From Enterobacteriaceae bacterium (GTDB lineage Bacteria > Pseudomonadota > Gammaproteobacteria > Enterobacterales > Enterobacteriaceae), in assembly GCA_902363335.1 (NCBI GenBank), contig CABIZV010000007.1:220369-284368 (forward strand): DNA of 64,000 nucleotides. The letters run 5' to 3'. Each line of letters starts with the position of its first letter. Position 1 is the first letter of the stretch. The notes beneath the pieces were generated by a model. The model did not search any database and was not told where the DNA came from. It saw only the letters and a program-made list of their open reading frames with translations. Shown here in pieces: positions 39,201-48,967 of the stretch. Position numbers and translations under genes: made by a program.

Positions 39201-42200
39201 TATTGGCTGCCGCATCCGGGGCGGCGGTATCCACCGTCACCACGAATGGCGCAGACGGTGCCGATGGGCCGCTACCGTTATCGACGGTGAAGGTGATGCT
39301 GTGCGAGCCTTCGCCCAGCGCGGTGGCTGGGGTGTAGCTCCAGTTTCCGCTGCCATCCACGCTAACCGTCGCGATCGGTTGACCGTTGTCGTAGACCGTC
39401 AGCGTGCTGTTTGGCGCAGCGTTACCGCTAAAGGTCGGCGTGTTGTCATTGGTGCTGGCACCGTTGGCAAGCGGCCCTTGAACCGGATCGACGTTGTCGT
39501 TAACCACCAGTCCGCTGATTGGCCCGGCAATAGGGGTAATGTTCAGGGTAAACGGTGGGGAAGATGGGCTGACGTTACCCGCGGCATCGCTGACTACGGT
39601 GGTGAACTGATGCTGACCTTCACTGAGCGGCGCGCCCGGGGTGAAGCTCCAGCGTCCGCTTGAGTCGGTGGTGGCCTGGCCCAGCAGAGTGCTGCCGTCG
39701 TAAATTCTGACGGTGCTGTTCGGTTCGGCGCGGCCCGCGAACGATGGCGTGGTGTCATCGGTGGTGCTGCCGCTGGTCAGTTTGCCCTGTACCGGGCCCA
39801 CATCGTCTGTCACCGTAATGTTAAACGCCGCAATCGGTGATGCGGTGTCGACGCTAAAGACCAGTTCTGGCGTCGGCTGGCTGGCGTTGCCTGCGGCATC
39901 GACCACCACGGCGGTCAGACCGTGCGGCCCGTCGCCTAACGGCGTGGTCAGCTCCAGCCCCCAGTTTCCGTTCGCGTCGGTGGTGGTATGGGCAATTTCG
40001 ATGCCTTTGTCGTAAATAATGATGGTGCTGCCTGGCTCGGCCTGTCCGCTGAGCAGCGGCGTGCTGTCGTTGGTAGATTCACCGGCGATAATGGTGCCGA
40101 CGACCGGATTGCTGTTATCGGTGGCGATAAATCCGGTGACCGGATCCGGGGCGACGGTATCGACAATCAGCACAAAGCCTGCGGACGGTGCGCTAATGTT
40201 ACCCGCCGCATCGGTCACGGTGGTGGTGAGATTGTGAGTGCCATCGTTGAGCGCAACGCCTGGGGTGATGCCCCATTTTCCGTCGGCGCCGACGACCGTC
40301 GTGCCGATGGCAACGCCGCCATCATAGAGGGTCACCGTGCTGCCCGGCTCGGCGGTGCTGCTAATGATTGGCGTGCCGTCGTTGGTGGCGTCACCGCTTT
40401 TCAGTTGACCGATCTCTGGTGCGAGATCGTCTACCACGGTGAAATTCCCCGTCGGATTTGGCGCCGTTGTATCCACGGTCAGTTCAAACGGTTCAGTCTG
40501 CGGGCCGCCATTCGCTGAGAACGTAAAGCTATGAGAACCCTCACCCAGCGGTTGGGTCGGGGTAAACTGCCAGCTGCCGAGCGGATCGATAACGGTAACC
40601 GTCCCTATCGCTACGCCATTATCGTATACCGTGATAATACTGAGAATGGGGGCCTTGCCGCTAAACGTTGGCGTGTCATCGTTGGTCATCGCCCCGTTCG
40701 CCAGCGTGCCGGTAATCGGCGCAACGTCATCGGTGGCCGTAATGTCGGAGATGAGGTTGAAAGGCGGCGTAATAGTCAGATCGAAGCCCGGCGATGGGTC
40801 GCTAACGTTACCCGCCGCGTCCGTCACCGTGGTGGTGAAGGTGTGATCGCCGCTTGCCAGCGGCGCGTCTGGCGTAAAGCTCCAGCTACCGTCCGGCGCG
40901 GTGATTACCGTACCGAGCAGCGTGGTGCCGTCGTAGATGCTGACGGTGACGCCGCCTTCGGTACTTCCGGCAGCGCCGCTAAAGGTTGGGGTGGAATCAT
41001 CGGTGGTCGACCCGTTGCCCAGCAGGCCTTGATCGGCGCCCACGTCATCGGTTACGTCAAATTCCGCCATCGCGGTTGGCGTCACGGTATCCACCGTGAA
41101 GTTTAGCGCGCCGGTGCTTGGCCCTACGTTCCCTGCGGCGTCGGTGGCATTAGCGGTCAGGCTGTGCGAACCCTCACCGAGTACGGTAGTCAGTTCCAGA
41201 CCCCAGTTGCCGTTAGCATCGGCGACGGTGGTGCCGATAAGCGTAGTGCCGTCGTAAATGTTCACCGTACTGCCCGCTTCAGCCTTACCGCTGAGGACCG
41301 GCGTGTTGTCATTGGTGGTCTGGCCTTCCGAGATGGTGCCGACTACCGGCGCGTGGTTATCGGTGGCAACCAGCAGGGTAATGGCGTCAGGAGCTTTAGT
41401 ATCAATCGTCACCACAAATGTTGCGCTCTTGGCACTGGTGAAGCCGCCAAAGCTAACGGTGGTCGCGAACTGGTGTACGCCATCGGACAAGGCATCCGGC
41501 GTAAAGCTCCATGCGCCCGTACCGTCGGCTTTGACGGTACCTAAGATGGTATCGCCATCGTAAATGGTGACCGTGGAGTTCGCGAGCGCGGTACCTTTAA
41601 AGGTTGGAGTGCTGTCGTTGGTCACGCCACCTGAGCCGATAACACCGACAATCGGTGCCACGTCATCGGTGATAACGAGGTTTAGAACGTTGTCCACTTC
41701 GGTGATGTCGGAGTCGCTGTCGGCATCGGCGTCAGCGTCGGAATCGGAGTCCGCATCGGCATCGGCATCGGAGTCGCTGTCTGCGTCAGCATCAGCGTCG
41801 GAATCGGAGTCCGCATCGGCATCGGAGTCGCTGTCTGCGTCAGCATCAGCGTCGGAATCGGAGTCCGCATCGGCGTCGGAGTCGCTGTCTGCGTCGGCAT
41901 CAGCGTCGGAATCGGAGTCCGCATCGGCGTCGGAGTCGCTGTCTGCGTCAGCATCAGCGTCGGAATCAGAGTCAGCATCGGCGTCAGCGTCCGAGTCAGC
42001 ATCGGCGTCGGAATCACTGTCCGCATCGGCATCAGCGTCGCTGTCCGCATCTGCGTCAGCATCCGCGTCTGCATCGCCTTCCTGGTGGTGATGGCCTCCG
42101 CCACCGCCGCCAGAGGCCAGCGCAATACCGCCGCCAATTGCCGCAAGACCCAGAGCGCCCAGCACCCAAGGTGCGGCGCCGTCGCTGTGGCCCTCGTTTA

Positions 42201-42522
42201 ATAGCAGGACATCAATATCAGCCAGCGGCTTAAAGTGCAGTCCGGCTTCGGGATCTTGCACCCACCACAGCGCCCCGTTCTGATCTTCAAAGACCAGTTC
42301 ACTGCCGTGGCCTTCGGCATCGACCACAAAATAGTTCTGTATCGTAACTTTTTCACCGTTATGCAAGGTGATGATCAGGTCGTTTCCTGAACGGTTCAGC
42401 GCGGCGATATCCTGCGGGCTAATTTGTAATTTTACGATGCTAGGCGCAACCACGCTTGCAGCGGCACCAGTCACATTGGAGGTAGCGGCGCCGCTCCGGG
42501 CAGTAATAGATATATTAGCCAT
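27229..42522 (-). CDS. Giant BapA-type repetitive adhesin secreted by the type I system
   Basis: About 5,097 residues from [11 protein letters not shown] at 42522; an upstream in-frame extension to 42651 is hydrophobic with no ribosome site, whereas GAGG precedes 42522. Order: BapA-like prefix (1-125, with [11 protein letters not shown] and [13 protein letters not shown]), a Gly/Ala-rich segment ([15 protein letters not shown]), a 120-residue Asp-Ser/Asp-Ala linker (about 148-271), some 38 Ig-like repeats of 95-100 residues (each with a 'TNDxTPxxSGxAE' start and 'DAAGN' near the end), then three VCBS-like segments ([14 protein letters not shown] type) and a C-terminal type I secretion domain ([18 protein letters not shown]...DHIDISHLL). 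No signal peptide, as expected. It mediates attachment and biofilm growth in relatives (BapA, SiiE, LapA). The three secretion genes follow downstream. Confidence 0.92.
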   Translation of the reverse strand: MANISITARSGAATSNVTGAAASVVAPSIVKLQISPQDIAALNRSGNDLIITLHNGEKVTIQNYFVVDAEGHGSELVFEDQNGALWWVQDPEAGLHFKPLADIDVLLLNEGHSDGAAPWVLGALGLAAIGGGIALASGGGGGGHHHQEGDADADADADADSDADADADSDSDADADSDADADADSDSDADADADSDSDADADSDSDADADADSDSDADADSDSDADADADSDSDADADSDSDADADADSDSDADADADSDSDADADADSDSDITEVDNVLNLVITDDVAPIVGVIGSGGVTNDSTPTFKGTALANSTVTIYDGDTILGTVKADGTGAWSFTPDALSDGVHQFATTVSFGGFTSAKSATFVVTIDTKAPDAITLLVATDNHAPVVGTISEGQTTNDNTPVLSGKAEAGSTVNIYDGTTLIGTTVADANGNWGLELTTVLGEGSHSLTANATDAAGNVGPSTGALNFTVDTVTPTAMAEFDVTDDVGADQGLLGNGSTTDDSTPTFSGAAGSTEGGVTVSIYDGTTLLGTVITAPDGSWSFTPDAPLASGDHTFTTTVTDAAGNVSDPSPGFDLTITPPFNLISDITATDDVAPITGTLANGAMTNDDTPTFSGKAPILSIITVYDNGVAIGTVTVIDPLGSWQFTPTQPLGEGSHSFTFSANGGPQTEPFELTVDTTAPNPTGNFTVVDDLAPEIGQLKSGDATNDGTPIISSTAEPGSTVTLYDGGVAIGTTVVGADGKWGITPGVALNDGTHNLTTTVTDAAGNISAPSAGFVLIVDTVAPDPVTGFIATDNSNPVVGTIIAGESTNDSTPLLSGQAEPGSTIIIYDKGIEIAHTTTDANGNWGLELTTPLGDGPHGLTAVVVDAAGNASQPTPELVFSVDTASPIAAFNITVTDDVGPVQGKLTSGSTTDDTTPSFAGRAEPNSTVRIYDGSTLLGQATTDSSGRWSFTPGAPLSEGQHQFTTVVSDAAGNVSPSSPPFTLNITPIAGPISGLVVNDNVDPVQGPLANGASTNDNTPTFSGNAAPNSTLTVYDNGQPIATVSVDGSGNWSYTPATALGEGSHSITFTVDNGSGPSAPSAPFVVTVDTAAPDAAANIVIVDDKAPSVGLIANGGLTNDTTPIISGTAEPGSTVTIYDGSNVIGTVIAGTDGQWGFIPTAPLGDGSHTISTTVTDAAGNVSAASPGYVLVVDGTAPDAVTMFIATDNKDPNVGTIVSGEATNDNTPILSGKAEAGAQVIIYDGDTEIGRVTADAKGNWGLELTTPLTDGPHSLTAVAVDAAGNASAPTAALDIIVDTATPDPVAGLVVTDDFGVETGPLSNGDTTDDTTPTFSGTAEKNTTVSIYDNGILLGTAQVDGTGAWTFTPEAPLASGQHDFAITVTDAAGNTSAESEFTLTVATPVGPVGNIIVVDDVAPNVGTIVSGSTTNDNQPGFSGTAPGTLTGTVIIYDNGVMVGQVPVVGGLWNWTSSTPLNDGTHSITFVVDNGTTQSDPSQPYVLYVDTVAPDPVGNLTVVDDNNPGIGQLTSGDPTNDSTPIISGTAEPGTTVTLFDNGLPIGTITVGADGQWGFIPGSPLGDGTHNITTQVTDAAGNTSQISPPFVLEIDASIPSVVTGLVVFDDNAPGVGPLNNGDSTNDNTPTLSGQAEGNAIITIYDGSKVLGTTQADGTGAWSFTPAPPLGEGSHSLSTTVTDAAGNTSPHSPDFNLTIDTTPPAVIGAITVTADTGGVEPGTSTKDTTLTLSGTTEPNATVTIYDTDGTTVLGTVQAGPTGEWSVAIAPISEGSHTITATSTDELGNVSAPSQPTVVVIDLTPPQPISGITVTDTREPNLGAINAGTEINDKSPTLSGTAEAYSTINIYNGSTLIATTQADSDGNWSVKPTSPLADADYTLTATATDQAGNVSTASPGFSFTVDTTAPIMTNLTVSADGTLLADGARTNDTTPTLSGVSEEGAKIIVYDTDGTTVLGTTVAGAGGIWSVDLPTLGEGSHTLTATATDAAGNTSVVASSVDVFIDLTAPSTLTTITVTDNVLPGTGTVTAGSDINDPSPTLSGSGAEPNSIIKVYNGATLIGSGQADGNGVWSFQPTTPLPDGNYSLTATATDSAGNVSQPSPSFGFTVDTAKPDTIAALIVTDNVAPVIGNVPNGGSTNDTTPTFSGKVEPGATVTLYNAGSTTPLAVIVANDDGTWSYTPSAPLPEATYRITATVTDLAGNVSDISTEFVLVVDKTAPLTAPTFTIDDNVSPNPGPVISGGSTNDPTPTFNGTAEPGSTVTIYNGTTIIGTAVASTPDGIWTFTPNGNLIDGEYNLTATATDTAGNVGPASTPAFTLIIDTVAPDNVTNLTVSDDVAPVTGLITNGGSTNDDTPTFSGRAEAGSTITFYNNGNEVLGTAVADNNGIWTFSPTLDDGDYSITTTVTDKAGNVSTATSPAFELTVDTVNPDPILSIVITDNVLPDTTTVDNNEATNDTRPTIGGTAEENSSVILFDNGKWIATIPVSNTGEWSYTPTVDLTQGSHSFTTIVQDAAGNQSTASPPYVIIVDSIAPDPVTGLLVNDNVDAYTGNLANNALTNDAKPTFSGHAEANAVVTIYDELNNKIGETQADSNGLWSLEPDNDLDNKQYTFTVVVTDAAGNVSTNNPTFTLTVDTIDPPQAGSISATDNVDPQSGPFSPEGFTNDTTPTFSGIADPGSTVTIYDGVKVLGTATASTPGGNWTFTPTTPLDEGQHTITATATDAAGNEGPASPPFNFTVDTQAPAPVADLVVTDNVAGGIVGPLTAGGFTNDNTLVLSGTAENGSKVNIYNGSTLLGTVDASAIDGSWTYPTSTLADGTYNFITTVVDKAGNVSGPSTSFTVTVDTGAPAKPGDIIATDDVPLYEGTITNGLTNDRTPTLSGVVEANALVTIYRDDVIVGTTTADGSGQWSYTSPSLGDDTYTFHITATDAAGNVSADSNDKVLQIDGTAPAAISVLLVTSDPTGLIPALGDNNRPYFSSVALTNDVGSTINIYDKGVLIGSTTVGALGVWVFRPDAPLGDGNHVFTTTVVDAAGNESPPSIGVTVDIDTSGLFGGITNLVVTDDVNPVTGPITSGGYTNDTIPTFSGKAPANTVINLYDNGIFLGTDTADSSGNWSIQPGIPLNNGVHVITTTPLGTTPLFQFTVDTNAPANVTALVVTDDVAPGVGTLTSGDTTNDRTPTFSGIALLEAGSTVIITEGATEIGRATLGVTGAWTITPTTPLTDGPHNFVIKVVDQAGNASPGTNFTLTVDATAPNQITTFTVNDDFGPVTGPISQNGSTNDTTPTLTGAAGSAEAGSILRVYDGALLVGTTTVNGDGSWSVTTSPLLNGGHSLTITATDATGNISTPSTPFNFTVDTVAPTPILALSVSNNVGSPALANGAFTNDNTPIISGRAEANSTVNVYNGATLVGTTTAGADGVWSLAPSSLGDGTYTLTATATDAAGNVSLASPSFSLTIDTGIPATPLAFTVTDNVLPGTGAITSGSIINDTRPVLTGAAGSVEANALVSVYDGTTLLGTTRALADGSWAFTPLLALGNTSHALSITATDAAGNVSDSSPVFNVTVDTVAPVTPGVMTVTDDVGAIVGPVTNGGVTDDLRPQLSGTVEPGATVKIYDNGVLLTTVTADGTTGAWTFQTTTDLLPGPHSLYVTATDAAGNVSLPSPVFGFTVDNTAPPPILAFTVTDDVSPVTGLLASGDSTNDNKPTLAGLGATPGATVIIMDGTVELGRTTVNALGGWSFTPTDAMSDGPHSLTLRVSDAAGNLSAPTTAFTLTVDTATPTVGAIPIVNDNVGAVQGDLITGSRSDDNTPTLRGTVEPNAIVSIYDGNTLLTTVVANGLGAWTYTPAALSDGIHRFSTTVSDAAGNVSDRSPVFTLTIDTTPPVAATNITVSDNVGPVIGLVANNGSTNDNTPTLNGTAEANSTVTIYNGNAILGTAQADGTGAWTFTPGTPLPDATYVLSTTVTDQTGNTGVRSPNFTITVDTAAPATLGALTITDDVTPVTGTIGNNGNSNDNLPTIGGVSEVGATITVYDGSKVLGTTVAGAGGVWSFTPTVPLADGLHTFTAIATDAAGNIGGTSPVFNLNIDTAAPLAITGLLVTDDVAPDLGNLTSGSITNDTRPTFTGVAEANSTVNIYDGGILVTTVTAGANGQWTWTPTAALTSTLHSFTFSASDAAGNEGPKTPAFTLTIDPTIGTQVLAAVNDEAGLTLTTSIQQVTAPTNTTAQNLNVLNLGVGDLLTVNLIQTNQLPTFHVDEGASRALALQASAGGVTLLSTFDLYIYKSNGDGTYSMYQRYDDFLRVLLLGNVSATRNVTLPAGDYALFLKADDGLSLLTSSQLKVTSDVTTGVFVDTASGTTTGNVMTGVGGGGIDSTPNGTVVSGVSLGTSTSFSSVAATGNTVINGTYGTLTINAQGGYSYALKAGVSPSSITGPEVFTYQIKAPNGSTSNATLTIDLNLPNLHASSDVVTLEVDPVAADVTTPGVSNSSLVLASVSLGSVLGANISTGGQLQFDVPTGATRTFTLNGNVTGVALGATYDLYIYKLNPTTGQYEQNSFINDWIKAPLLVGNTTQNFTLASGHYVFLLKADGLLSVATFASMTTSNDVTHTFQAAVESVTGNVITGAGNTSGGVDVAPAGTVVSNVNGVAIAATGNTTIAGQYGNLVINAQGAYTYTLKTGQPATALGQETFTYAIRNGSSVSTATLTISLPSAGTTTFAAQSLMTTSALLADESVVQETTLMRTAAQSATLAATATETLVHTALVLEFASLPTASGKADYHLLDAQGNLVSSGTLTTDSTTLTASIALDGAASHSGPFQVVLLDTAGHVLNTDFSTVQTSVEVTPEAATAGVTVEGQIAEITVGSLWSNITLSNESGQQISEVVGSGKTLSLEGLYGTLTLHADGSYSYSLREGVSVADLTQREQFDYTLKAQDGTLSHGSLTIDLHPHVEGSDKADTTVSSAYDDTFTLGHGSDTVIFNLLDNNDATGGNGHDNHWTDFSVSDGDHIDISHLLSDWSGKSEDLGQYLSIEHTASGDTVVSIDRDGEGSKYQPTQLITLDGVQPTLEELLHHDATANHG
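41709..42078 (-). repeat. Asp-Ser / Asp-Ala tandem repeat in the adhesin gene
   Basis: About 370 bp of GTC/GAC-type hexamers arranged in larger units of roughly 50-54 bp (with gtctgcgtcagcatcagcg recurring at about 41780, 41836 and 41942). It encodes about 120 residues of DSDADAD. It is a flexible acidic linker between the prefix and the Ig-like rod, and is prone to length change by slippage or recombination. Confidence 0.9.
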
Positions 42523-43596
42523 ATGAAGAACCTCGTCACAAAGCAGAGATGAATTGGTTGCTGTGCACAACCTCGAAATATATCCCGGTGAAAAACAGAC
42601 GAAACAAGCTATGACGACATATCGCGCGGACGCGAAAATATCACCAGTCACAAAAAAATGTATAAAATCAATTAAATGTAATTATATTCAGGTGCGTAAT
42701 GATTACCCTTGTTAACTATTCCACGCTAAGCGAATTACGCTTGCGTAGAAATTGTAGAAGGAATCATTAACTTAGCCCTCGCTTTATAAAGCGAATAAAT
42801 AAATAAGCTTTATAAGGTTAATTTTTATTTGTCATTAATTAACGGGTGGTAAAACTATTGCCTGCGCGTGAGGAAAGTTTACGATCCGCAAAACGTCATG
42901 TTTTAGTCAGCTGGTTTGCGACGGGTATCATGTTTTTTGTGTCCAGAGACAACAAAAAATCAGGAATTGTTGTTATGTGTAAAATCGCAAGACGGACTAT
43001 GAATGACTGTTTATACGAGTGTAGACACTAATAATTCTGGCGTGAATGTACCGTTGAAAGATAACGAGTTTAGATCTCACTTTATGAAGTGGTTAAATGT
43101 TAACATATTGTTTTTATTGATTATAAAAATAAAACATAATAAAAATCCAGAATAATCCTAAACCCGCCGAAATTAAAAACTTAACCTAAATCATAGTGAT
43201 AGCGTAATTAGCGTATGATATATCATGTATTACAAGAGGAAGAGTGAGTTAATTTTGTTTGCTAAGCATGGAAATAATATAGAGAAAATATTTTTTTGCT
43301 AAGAAGGCGTCGATGTTATTTACAAATAGAGCGGCAAGAGCTAGCAAAAAGTCACGGATTGAACCATTGAATGAATAATGAATTGAATATTAGCCATGCT
43401 TAAATTCGTCATAGGTTATTGTGGGTGCTAATACGTAGAGATGTGATTGATTGGTTTTTAATAATTCGCGGAGGCAATTGCGGATGAATACAAAAAGGCG
43501 GTGAGTTACGCTCATGATAAAAGATTAGCAAGAGAACCATTATTAAAAATGGCCCCGACATTGGTGACAAACCTTTTTTCTATTGTGTTCGCTGTT
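42523..43596. promoter_or_regulatory. Long AT-rich region upstream of the adhesin gene
   Basis: Over 1 kb without a convincing gene. It is strongly AT-rich with many A- and T-tracts, as expected for an H-NS-bound control region. It holds a possible long 5' leader for the adhesin. A short rightward frame at 42846-43031 has no ribosome site or recognisable product and is not called. Confidence 0.5.
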
Positions 43597-43703
43597 TTGC
43601 CGGGTGGCGGCTTCGCCTTACCCGGCCTACAAAAATAATCAATCTCAATACGTTATACGTAGCATGTAGGCCTGTGCAAGCGAAGCGTCGCCAGGCATAA
43701 TTC
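43597..43703. repeat. REP-like elements
   Basis: gccgggtggcggcttcgcct...acccggcctac forms a classical REP hairpin, and a second degenerate arm (gtaggcctgtgcaagcgaagcgtcgccaggc) follows. Lies just past the stop of the VOC-family gene. Confidence 0.8.
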
Positions 43704-43709
43704 CCCGGT

Positions 43710-44096
43710 TTACTCCCCGACGATCTCCACCCGATTGCCATCCGGGTCGGCAATAACCGCTTCATAATAGCCATCGCCGGTCATGCGTGGCGCGCTCAGT
43801 AACGTTCCCTGTGCGCGAGCCTGCTCCGCCAGCCTGTCTACGTCCTGTTTTGTTCCCACCATCAGCGCGATATGCGCCCAGCCGACAAACTCGGTCGCTT
43901 CTGGCGCATTGGACAGCGTGGGCACGGTCATCAGCTCTATCGTTGCGCCTTCGTCGAGGGTAATAAAATGTGACTCAAAGCCCGGTCGGTTTTGGCTGAC
44001 ATAGCGTTCATTGCTCTGCCCGCCAAAGACGTTCTGCCAGAACGCCACCTGAGCGTCGAGGTTGCGGGTCCAGAGGGCAACGTGGGCAATTTTCAT
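43710..44096 (-). CDS. VOC-family (glyoxalase/bleomycin resistance-like) protein
   Basis: 128 residues with the paired beta-alpha-beta units of the vicinal oxygen chelate fold: IAHVALWTRNLDAQVAFWQNVFG at the start and a second half GWAHIALMVGTKQDVDRL...GYYEAVIADPDGNRVEIV. Metal-ligand candidates are H5 and the His in WAHIAL plus the C-terminal Glu (RVEIV). Substrate unknown. AAGGAGAG lies six bases before the ATG. Downstream of the leftward T6SS operon, on the same strand, but with its own spacing; probably an independent gene. Confidence 0.88.
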   Translation of the reverse strand: MKIAHVALWTRNLDAQVAFWQNVFGGQSNERYVSQNRPGFESHFITLDEGATIELMTVPTLSNAPEATEFVGWAHIALMVGTKQDVDRLAEQARAQGTLLSAPRMTGDGYYEAVIADPDGNRVEIVGE

Positions 44097-44169
44097 TTTT
44101 GTCTCTCCTTATAAGGTTCGTTTCCCCTCATCCTGAGGGGTTGTTGGGCGGAATACAACGCCCGTCTTA

Positions 44170-44562
44170 TTACGGCACTAGAGTGCTGACCTGCCCCGGA
44201 AAAACAATCTGAATGACGCCACCCCATATACATAACAATTTTGATTGTGCCGTCAGCGCAGGCATATTTCCCACCAACACCGTCGGGGAACCGGGAGCCC
44301 ACGGGGCGACGGTATTGGGGATACACGGCATCGGCGTCAATACGCCCATCGCGGCGGCGGTTGCAGCGACGACCGTCGGATTCGCCATACTGTTACACAT
44401 CCCGAAGGGCATGATATTAATAAACGGTTTGTTATCCATAATATTGGCCATTGGCATATTGCTGACGATCGTCCGGTTCATCGGCAGGACGTTCATTGGA
44501 GAAGGCGCGATGCCAAATGAGCATTGCAGCATTGCGCCCGCGCAAACCCCCGGGCAGCTCAT
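44170..44562 (-). CDS. PAAR-like (DUF4150) T6SS spike-tip protein
   Basis: 130 residues from the ATG at 44562, which overlaps the tssA stop codon (ATGA). A Cys/Pro/Met-rich sequence with SCPGVCAGAMLQCSFG, NIMPFGMC and LTPMPCIPNTVAPW is the hallmark of DUF4150 PAAR-like tips that cap VgrG and sharpen the T6SS spike. There is no C-terminal extension, so it is a bare tip without a fused toxin. Last gene of the leftward tss operon. Confidence 0.88.
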   Translation of the reverse strand: MSCPGVCAGAMLQCSFGIAPSPMNVLPMNRTIVSNMPMANIMDNKPFINIMPFGMCNSMANPTVVAATAAAMGVLTPMPCIPNTVAPWAPGSPTVLVGNMPALTAQSKLLCIWGGVIQIVFPGQVSTLVP

Positions 44563-45419
44563 GGTAATACCCCCAGCAGACGCCACAGTCGTCGCGCCGA
44601 CTCATCGCCGCTAATCAGTTCGTTAAGTAATTCTGGTAGGGGCGTATGGCCCCAGACATGCGCGCGTTGCAGTAGATAGGGAACCGGGCTATGAGGTTCA
44701 AGCCGTTGCAGATAATCGGCGATCGTTTTAATGGCCTGATAAGCCTCTTCGCGATTGTTGAAGGTGGTGGGAATGGACGTCATGACTGGCCTCTCATTAT
44801 CAGGAGTATCAAGGGGGACGGGGGCGGGCGAAACCGTGCCGCCGAGCGCCTGCAGTTGCATGCGCAGCTTCTGTTCCAGCGCAGAAAAAGAGGGCGCAGA
44901 AATGGCCGGCCAGCTTTGGCAGACGGCGTTAAGCCGCTGTAGCCAACCAAGGCTGCTGACCAGCGCCGACACCTGCGTTTGCCGATTGTCGTCAGAAGGC
45001 AGCTCGGTCAGTAACTGGGCGTAACGCTGCGCCATCCAGCTTAACGGCGCTGCGCGGTAGTCATAATCCTCATCCCGAATCCGGGGGTGCAGCGTGTCGG
45101 GAAAGCGTTCCAGCGCCAGCGCCGACAGGGCGAGCGCGTCCGGCAGCGCGGCGAGGCCGTGCTGTTTTATCCACGCCTCTCCCAGCCAGCCCATAATCAT
45201 CAGATCCTTACTGAGATGCGTGGTTATCGAGCTTGCCAGTAACGCGACTTCCTGCCAGTCGGCGCGTTGCGGCGTACTTTGCCAGACGCCGGTCGGTAAT
45301 GATTCATCGTCCTCCCGCCGCGCGGCGGCGAGCTGGTCGAATTCGGGCGCATAGCGAATGGATTCGCCGCAGGGATGTTCCGTCGAAATCGGCGTCAGCA
45401 ATGTGTTGAGCTGCTCCAT
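44559..45419 (-). CDS. tssA: TssA, T6SS baseplate/sheath cap protein
   Basis: 286 residues from the ATG at 45419, which shares one base with the tssM stop (TAATG). The N-terminal ImpA domain is clear: LLTPISTEHPCGESIRYAPEFDQLAAARREDD, followed by helical repeats and WLGEAWIKQHGLAALPDALALSALAL. The C-terminal part has REEAYQAIKTIADYLQRLEPHSPVPYLLQRA, typical of the short TssA class. It coordinates baseplate and sheath assembly. Translational coupling to both neighbours. Confidence 0.92.
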   Translation of the reverse strand: MEQLNTLLTPISTEHPCGESIRYAPEFDQLAAARREDDESLPTGVWQSTPQRADWQEVALLASSITTHLSKDLMIMGWLGEAWIKQHGLAALPDALALSALALERFPDTLHPRIRDEDYDYRAAPLSWMAQRYAQLLTELPSDDNRQTQVSALVSSLGWLQRLNAVCQSWPAISAPSFSALEQKLRMQLQALGGTVSPAPVPLDTPDNERPVMTSIPTTFNNREEAYQAIKTIADYLQRLEPHSPVPYLLQRAHVWGHTPLPELLNELISGDESARRLWRLLGVLP

Positions 45420-48400
45420 TAATGTCCTCCTGGTGCGCTGTATTCCGCTAAATTTATCCACGGTAACGGGGTGTTGTTTTCACCGCTGAGTAGCACCAGC
45501 TGCAGGTAGACCACGGCCTGGGTGGGTATCTGCCCATCGCCCACGTTGAGGGTAAAACGCAGCGGTAGCGGTTGTGTCTGCGCGCCGTCATCGCGCTGCT
45601 GGTTAATCATGCGCAGTAAGGCCCATGGCCCCTGCCAGCGCCAGCGGGCGCTGTCAGCGCTGAGGCTCATACCCGGCTGGCTCAGGCCGGGTAGCGGTCG
45701 CCAGGGCGAGTTGGCCGCCCAGCGTAGGCTGAAGTTCAGGCTATCGCCGCTGCGCCAGTGCACATCGTTTTGACCGCCGCCCGGGTAGCTGCTGGCCTGC
45801 TGGGGGCCAGCAAGACGCCACTCGGCTATCTGATCCGCGCCATTTTCTTTCGCCCGAGAGGTGCGCCAGAGAGTGCGTACCGTTACCCCCTCCGGCGCGA
45901 TTAATGCCGCGAGCAGCGGTCGCGCGGCGGCAAGCTGCTGAACAAGCGGCGACTGGGTGCTGAGATTTTCAGGCGGCAGTTGCGCGAGCAGCGCCACCAG
46001 TTCTCTCACCCGGTCGGGATCGGCGTCAGGGGCGCGCAGGTTGCGGCTAAACGGGAAGTGTCCGGCGAGCCAGCGCTGATAGAGCGCGCCGATTTTTTGT
46101 GACGAGCCCTGGCTTGCCTGTTCGCGCAGCTGACGGCAGGTTTGCTGGGAACTGCCGACCAGCGCGCTCAGCGACTGGCTATAGAAATCATTTCCCGCGG
46201 TCGTGTACTGGGCTAACTCGGCCTGACAGTTTTGGGCGGTCATCTCCGGTAGCGCGGTGGCGAGCGTGGTCATCTGAACCGGCGGGCTGACCGGATCCTG
46301 CTGTTGCAGGCGCTGCATCGTATTAAGCGAGCTGGCCCAGCGGGCAATCAGCGCATTATCCTGCGCCGAAAGCCACGGGCGTTGTCGGTCAAGCCAGCCG
46401 ATATCAGACTGGTAGCGCGCAAGCGTGGCGGTGATCTGCTCCGTTTGCGCGCTGGCCCAGCCTGCGGCTTTCTCGGCGCTGGCGGCGGCCTGTTCCGGCG
46501 TGGCATAGCTGATGCCCGGCGCCGATGCGGGAGGAAGCTGAACGCTGCCTTCACGCTGAAGGCGGGCAATCGCCTGTGCCGCCATTTTTTGCCGCAGCGC
46601 GGAGGCCAACTGCGGGCGGTTTAACTGACCGAATGCGTCAATCACCGGGTCGGCGCTGGCGGGGTTAACCACGCTATCCTGCGCGGTGGGCAGCGCGTCG
46701 GTATAGAGCGCCATCATCATGGCGCGGGTGACGGCATTTTGCGCAAGCATTGCGATTTTAGGCTGCCAGAGACTGTCGGGAAGCTGCTGCATATAGCGTT
46801 GATAGCCGCCGAGCAGCGCGTTCGCCTGCTGGATTTGCAGATTGCCAGGATAGCCGGTGATAGCGGGCAGGGTCTGTCCGGCACTGCGTTGCCAGAACGG
46901 CTGGTTGAGCAGGTCGCGCAGGCTTTTTTGCAGCGCCAGAATATCTGGCGAAATGCTGAATATACCTTCTGCCGACTGCTCGGTAAGGGTCGAGAAATGG
47001 AGCTGGGAGCTTTCTGTCTGCATCAGGAAACGCTGGCGCAGCAATGCCTCGTGACGCCCCAAATCCTCAACGACCCGGTTATCGATAAGCCGTAACGTGC
47101 GCGCCTGTGTCAGTAATTCATTGAGCGACAGACGAATGGGAGAGTGCGCGGCATCGCCGCTCAGATTATTGAGTAGCGTCAGGTTTCCTTGCAGCCGGCT
47201 AATCTGACGCACCAGCGTGCGGACAAACGCGATGTTGATGTCGCGACTGTTACTGAACTGGTTGATGAGCTGTTCTAACTGCCCAACGTCGCTTTCCAGA
47301 CCGGCGCTATCGTAGGCCTGCTCCAGCCATCGTTGAGTCTGGTGGGAGAAAATCTCGCTGTTTCGCTGGGTAAGCGTGTCGGCGTCCGGCAGCGACAAAC
47401 GTGACAAATTAAGCGTGGTCAGTAGTGCATTGATATTGCGCTGTGACGGCAGCGAGTTGGCATCGACACTGACGCCCCAAACGGTGGAGGAAAGGGTTGC
47501 CAGCGTCAGCACGGTCGGCTGTTTGACCTGAATAAGCTGGAGCAGCGGCAGGTAACGCAGCTCCATCTGTTTGGTACGGCTGAGTAATTGTTCAAGCTGG
47601 CGGTAGCGCTCCTCTGGCTGAATATCGTCACGTTCACGGAAGTTTTCCCCGCGCGCCGAGGCTTCACTTTGCAGACAAATACTGTCGGTTGCGGGGGCCA
47701 GCAGGCTGGCTAAGGTGGCGTTGTGGAAAGTATCGCGCAGCTTGCCGTCGGTGCGGCTGAAGTATGAACCCGGCCAGATGAGCGAGCGGAACTGCCATTG
47801 CGGCACGGCGTTAAGGATGCGCCAGTACAGCGCGGTCGTGCGCTCGCCCTGACCCTGGTTGTTGGTGACCTGCGTTGCCAGAATTTGCAGGCGGTCGTGC
47901 AGACGCAGCGCATTACCGTGCTGCTCCTGCCAGCTCCAAATCATTATCGCAAACCATAACAGACACACCGCGCTGTAGGCCGCCACGGTCAGAAAATGGC
48001 GGCGAAGGTTCAGGCGCAGTAAGCGGCGAACCGGTAGCGCAAGGCCGCTTTCCGCGGTGATTTTTCCAGTCAGTAGCCCGTGGCAAAACTGCATCGTTGG
48101 CTTGTCATCAACGCTGCCGTGCGCGACAAACCAAATCCCGCGCAGTACCGGCGGTTCATCTCGCGCATTGCTGCTAAGCAGCGTGTCAAAAAGCTCATGC
48201 AGCGGGGCGGCAAGTTGCGGAAAAACTTCCGGCAGCTGGAATAGCGCGCGCGGCGTTTCGCCTGCCAGCGCGCCGAGTTCGGTGATGGCCTGGCGTAGCG
48301 AGGCGCGGGTATTGTCGAGCGCCTCATCTATCCAGTGAGGACGCCACACGGCTTCACGCGCCGCAGGAATACTGCTGCCAATCAGCGTTTGAGGAAGTTT

Positions 48401-48967
48401 TTCCCGCAGCATCGCGACGCCTTCCAGCGTTTCCAGCCCGCTCACCATCACGTAAATGGGCAGGCTCAGGCCGCACACGCGCTGGATTTGCTGGCAGTTG
48501 TGCAGCAGGTTTGCGGTCAGCGGATGCGCGGGCCCTTGCTGTAACGCCTCCAGCGGTAAAGTCACCACCAGCGCATCAAGCGGGCGCTGCGGGCGACTTC
48601 GCACGATGGCTGACAGCGTTTTTTGCCAGTCATTTTGGCGTAACAGGTGTTTCTTTGTGGTGACCTGAAGGGCGTGTGGGACGCACAGCATGTGGCACTG
48701 TTCGTTAAACCACCACTGCCCGAACCAGTATTCGGAGCCGTCGTTGAGCGCCCAGCTTCGGCATAGCCGTTGGTTATCGGCTTCATCTCCCAGCATCAGC
48801 ACGCGAGTCACATCGTAAGGATCCTGCTCGCCAATGGCGCGGTAGATCTCTTTACCGGCACGAATAAAAGCGTTGTTGCGATACTCCCACTGCCACCAGA
48901 TGGCCCACAAAATGATTATCAGCCCGATGACGATAACCAGTAGCACGGTGATCCCGGTTGTCGTCAT
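45419..48967 (-). CDS. tssM: TssM (IcmF-like) T6SS membrane-complex protein
   Basis: 1,182 residues, usual length for the family. One membrane helix at the N-terminus (about 5-27, GITVLLVIVIGLIIILWAIWW) and one near 325-348 (FLTVAAYSAVCLLWFAIMIW), then a large periplasmic part ending in the beta-rich TssJ-binding domain (about residues 1000-1182). I see no Walker A motif in the cytosolic loop, as in many TssM proteins. With TssL and TssJ it forms the trans-envelope channel. The start overlaps the tssL stop (ATGA). Confidence 0.94.
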   Translation of the reverse strand: MTTTGITVLLVIVIGLIIILWAIWWQWEYRNNAFIRAGKEIYRAIGEQDPYDVTRVLMLGDEADNQRLCRSWALNDGSEYWFGQWWFNEQCHMLCVPHALQVTTKKHLLRQNDWQKTLSAIVRSRPQRPLDALVVTLPLEALQQGPAHPLTANLLHNCQQIQRVCGLSLPIYVMVSGLETLEGVAMLREKLPQTLIGSSIPAAREAVWRPHWIDEALDNTRASLRQAITELGALAGETPRALFQLPEVFPQLAAPLHELFDTLLSSNARDEPPVLRGIWFVAHGSVDDKPTMQFCHGLLTGKITAESGLALPVRRLLRLNLRRHFLTVAAYSAVCLLWFAIMIWSWQEQHGNALRLHDRLQILATQVTNNQGQGERTTALYWRILNAVPQWQFRSLIWPGSYFSRTDGKLRDTFHNATLASLLAPATDSICLQSEASARGENFRERDDIQPEERYRQLEQLLSRTKQMELRYLPLLQLIQVKQPTVLTLATLSSTVWGVSVDANSLPSQRNINALLTTLNLSRLSLPDADTLTQRNSEIFSHQTQRWLEQAYDSAGLESDVGQLEQLINQFSNSRDINIAFVRTLVRQISRLQGNLTLLNNLSGDAAHSPIRLSLNELLTQARTLRLIDNRVVEDLGRHEALLRQRFLMQTESSQLHFSTLTEQSAEGIFSISPDILALQKSLRDLLNQPFWQRSAGQTLPAITGYPGNLQIQQANALLGGYQRYMQQLPDSLWQPKIAMLAQNAVTRAMMMALYTDALPTAQDSVVNPASADPVIDAFGQLNRPQLASALRQKMAAQAIARLQREGSVQLPPASAPGISYATPEQAAASAEKAAGWASAQTEQITATLARYQSDIGWLDRQRPWLSAQDNALIARWASSLNTMQRLQQQDPVSPPVQMTTLATALPEMTAQNCQAELAQYTTAGNDFYSQSLSALVGSSQQTCRQLREQASQGSSQKIGALYQRWLAGHFPFSRNLRAPDADPDRVRELVALLAQLPPENLSTQSPLVQQLAAARPLLAALIAPEGVTVRTLWRTSRAKENGADQIAEWRLAGPQQASSYPGGGQNDVHWRSGDSLNFSLRWAANSPWRPLPGLSQPGMSLSADSARWRWQGPWALLRMINQQRDDGAQTQPLPLRFTLNVGDGQIPTQAVVYLQLVLLSGENNTPLPWINLAEYSAPGGH

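Noticed and set aside
41564..42091. Long open frame opposite the DSDADAD linker, reading Ser/Ala/Glu repeats
   Set aside because: It is a by-product of the hexamer repeat and has no ribosome site or known domain; the adhesin frame on the other strand is certain.
27229..42522. CRISPR-like regularity in the adhesin gene
   Set aside because: The regular 285-300 bp period is coding (Ig-like domains) with degenerate repeats; no short identical repeats with unique spacers exist here or elsewhere in the window.
42846..43031. 61-codon frame in the adhesin upstream region
   Set aside because: No ribosome site, no recognisable product, and mixed charged/hydrophobic sequence without a pattern.
44124..44140. 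CCCCTCA-TCC-TGAGGGG hairpin between the PAAR-like gene and the VOC gene as a terminator
   Set aside because: The stem is perfect but short and has no T-run on either strand; kept only as an observation.
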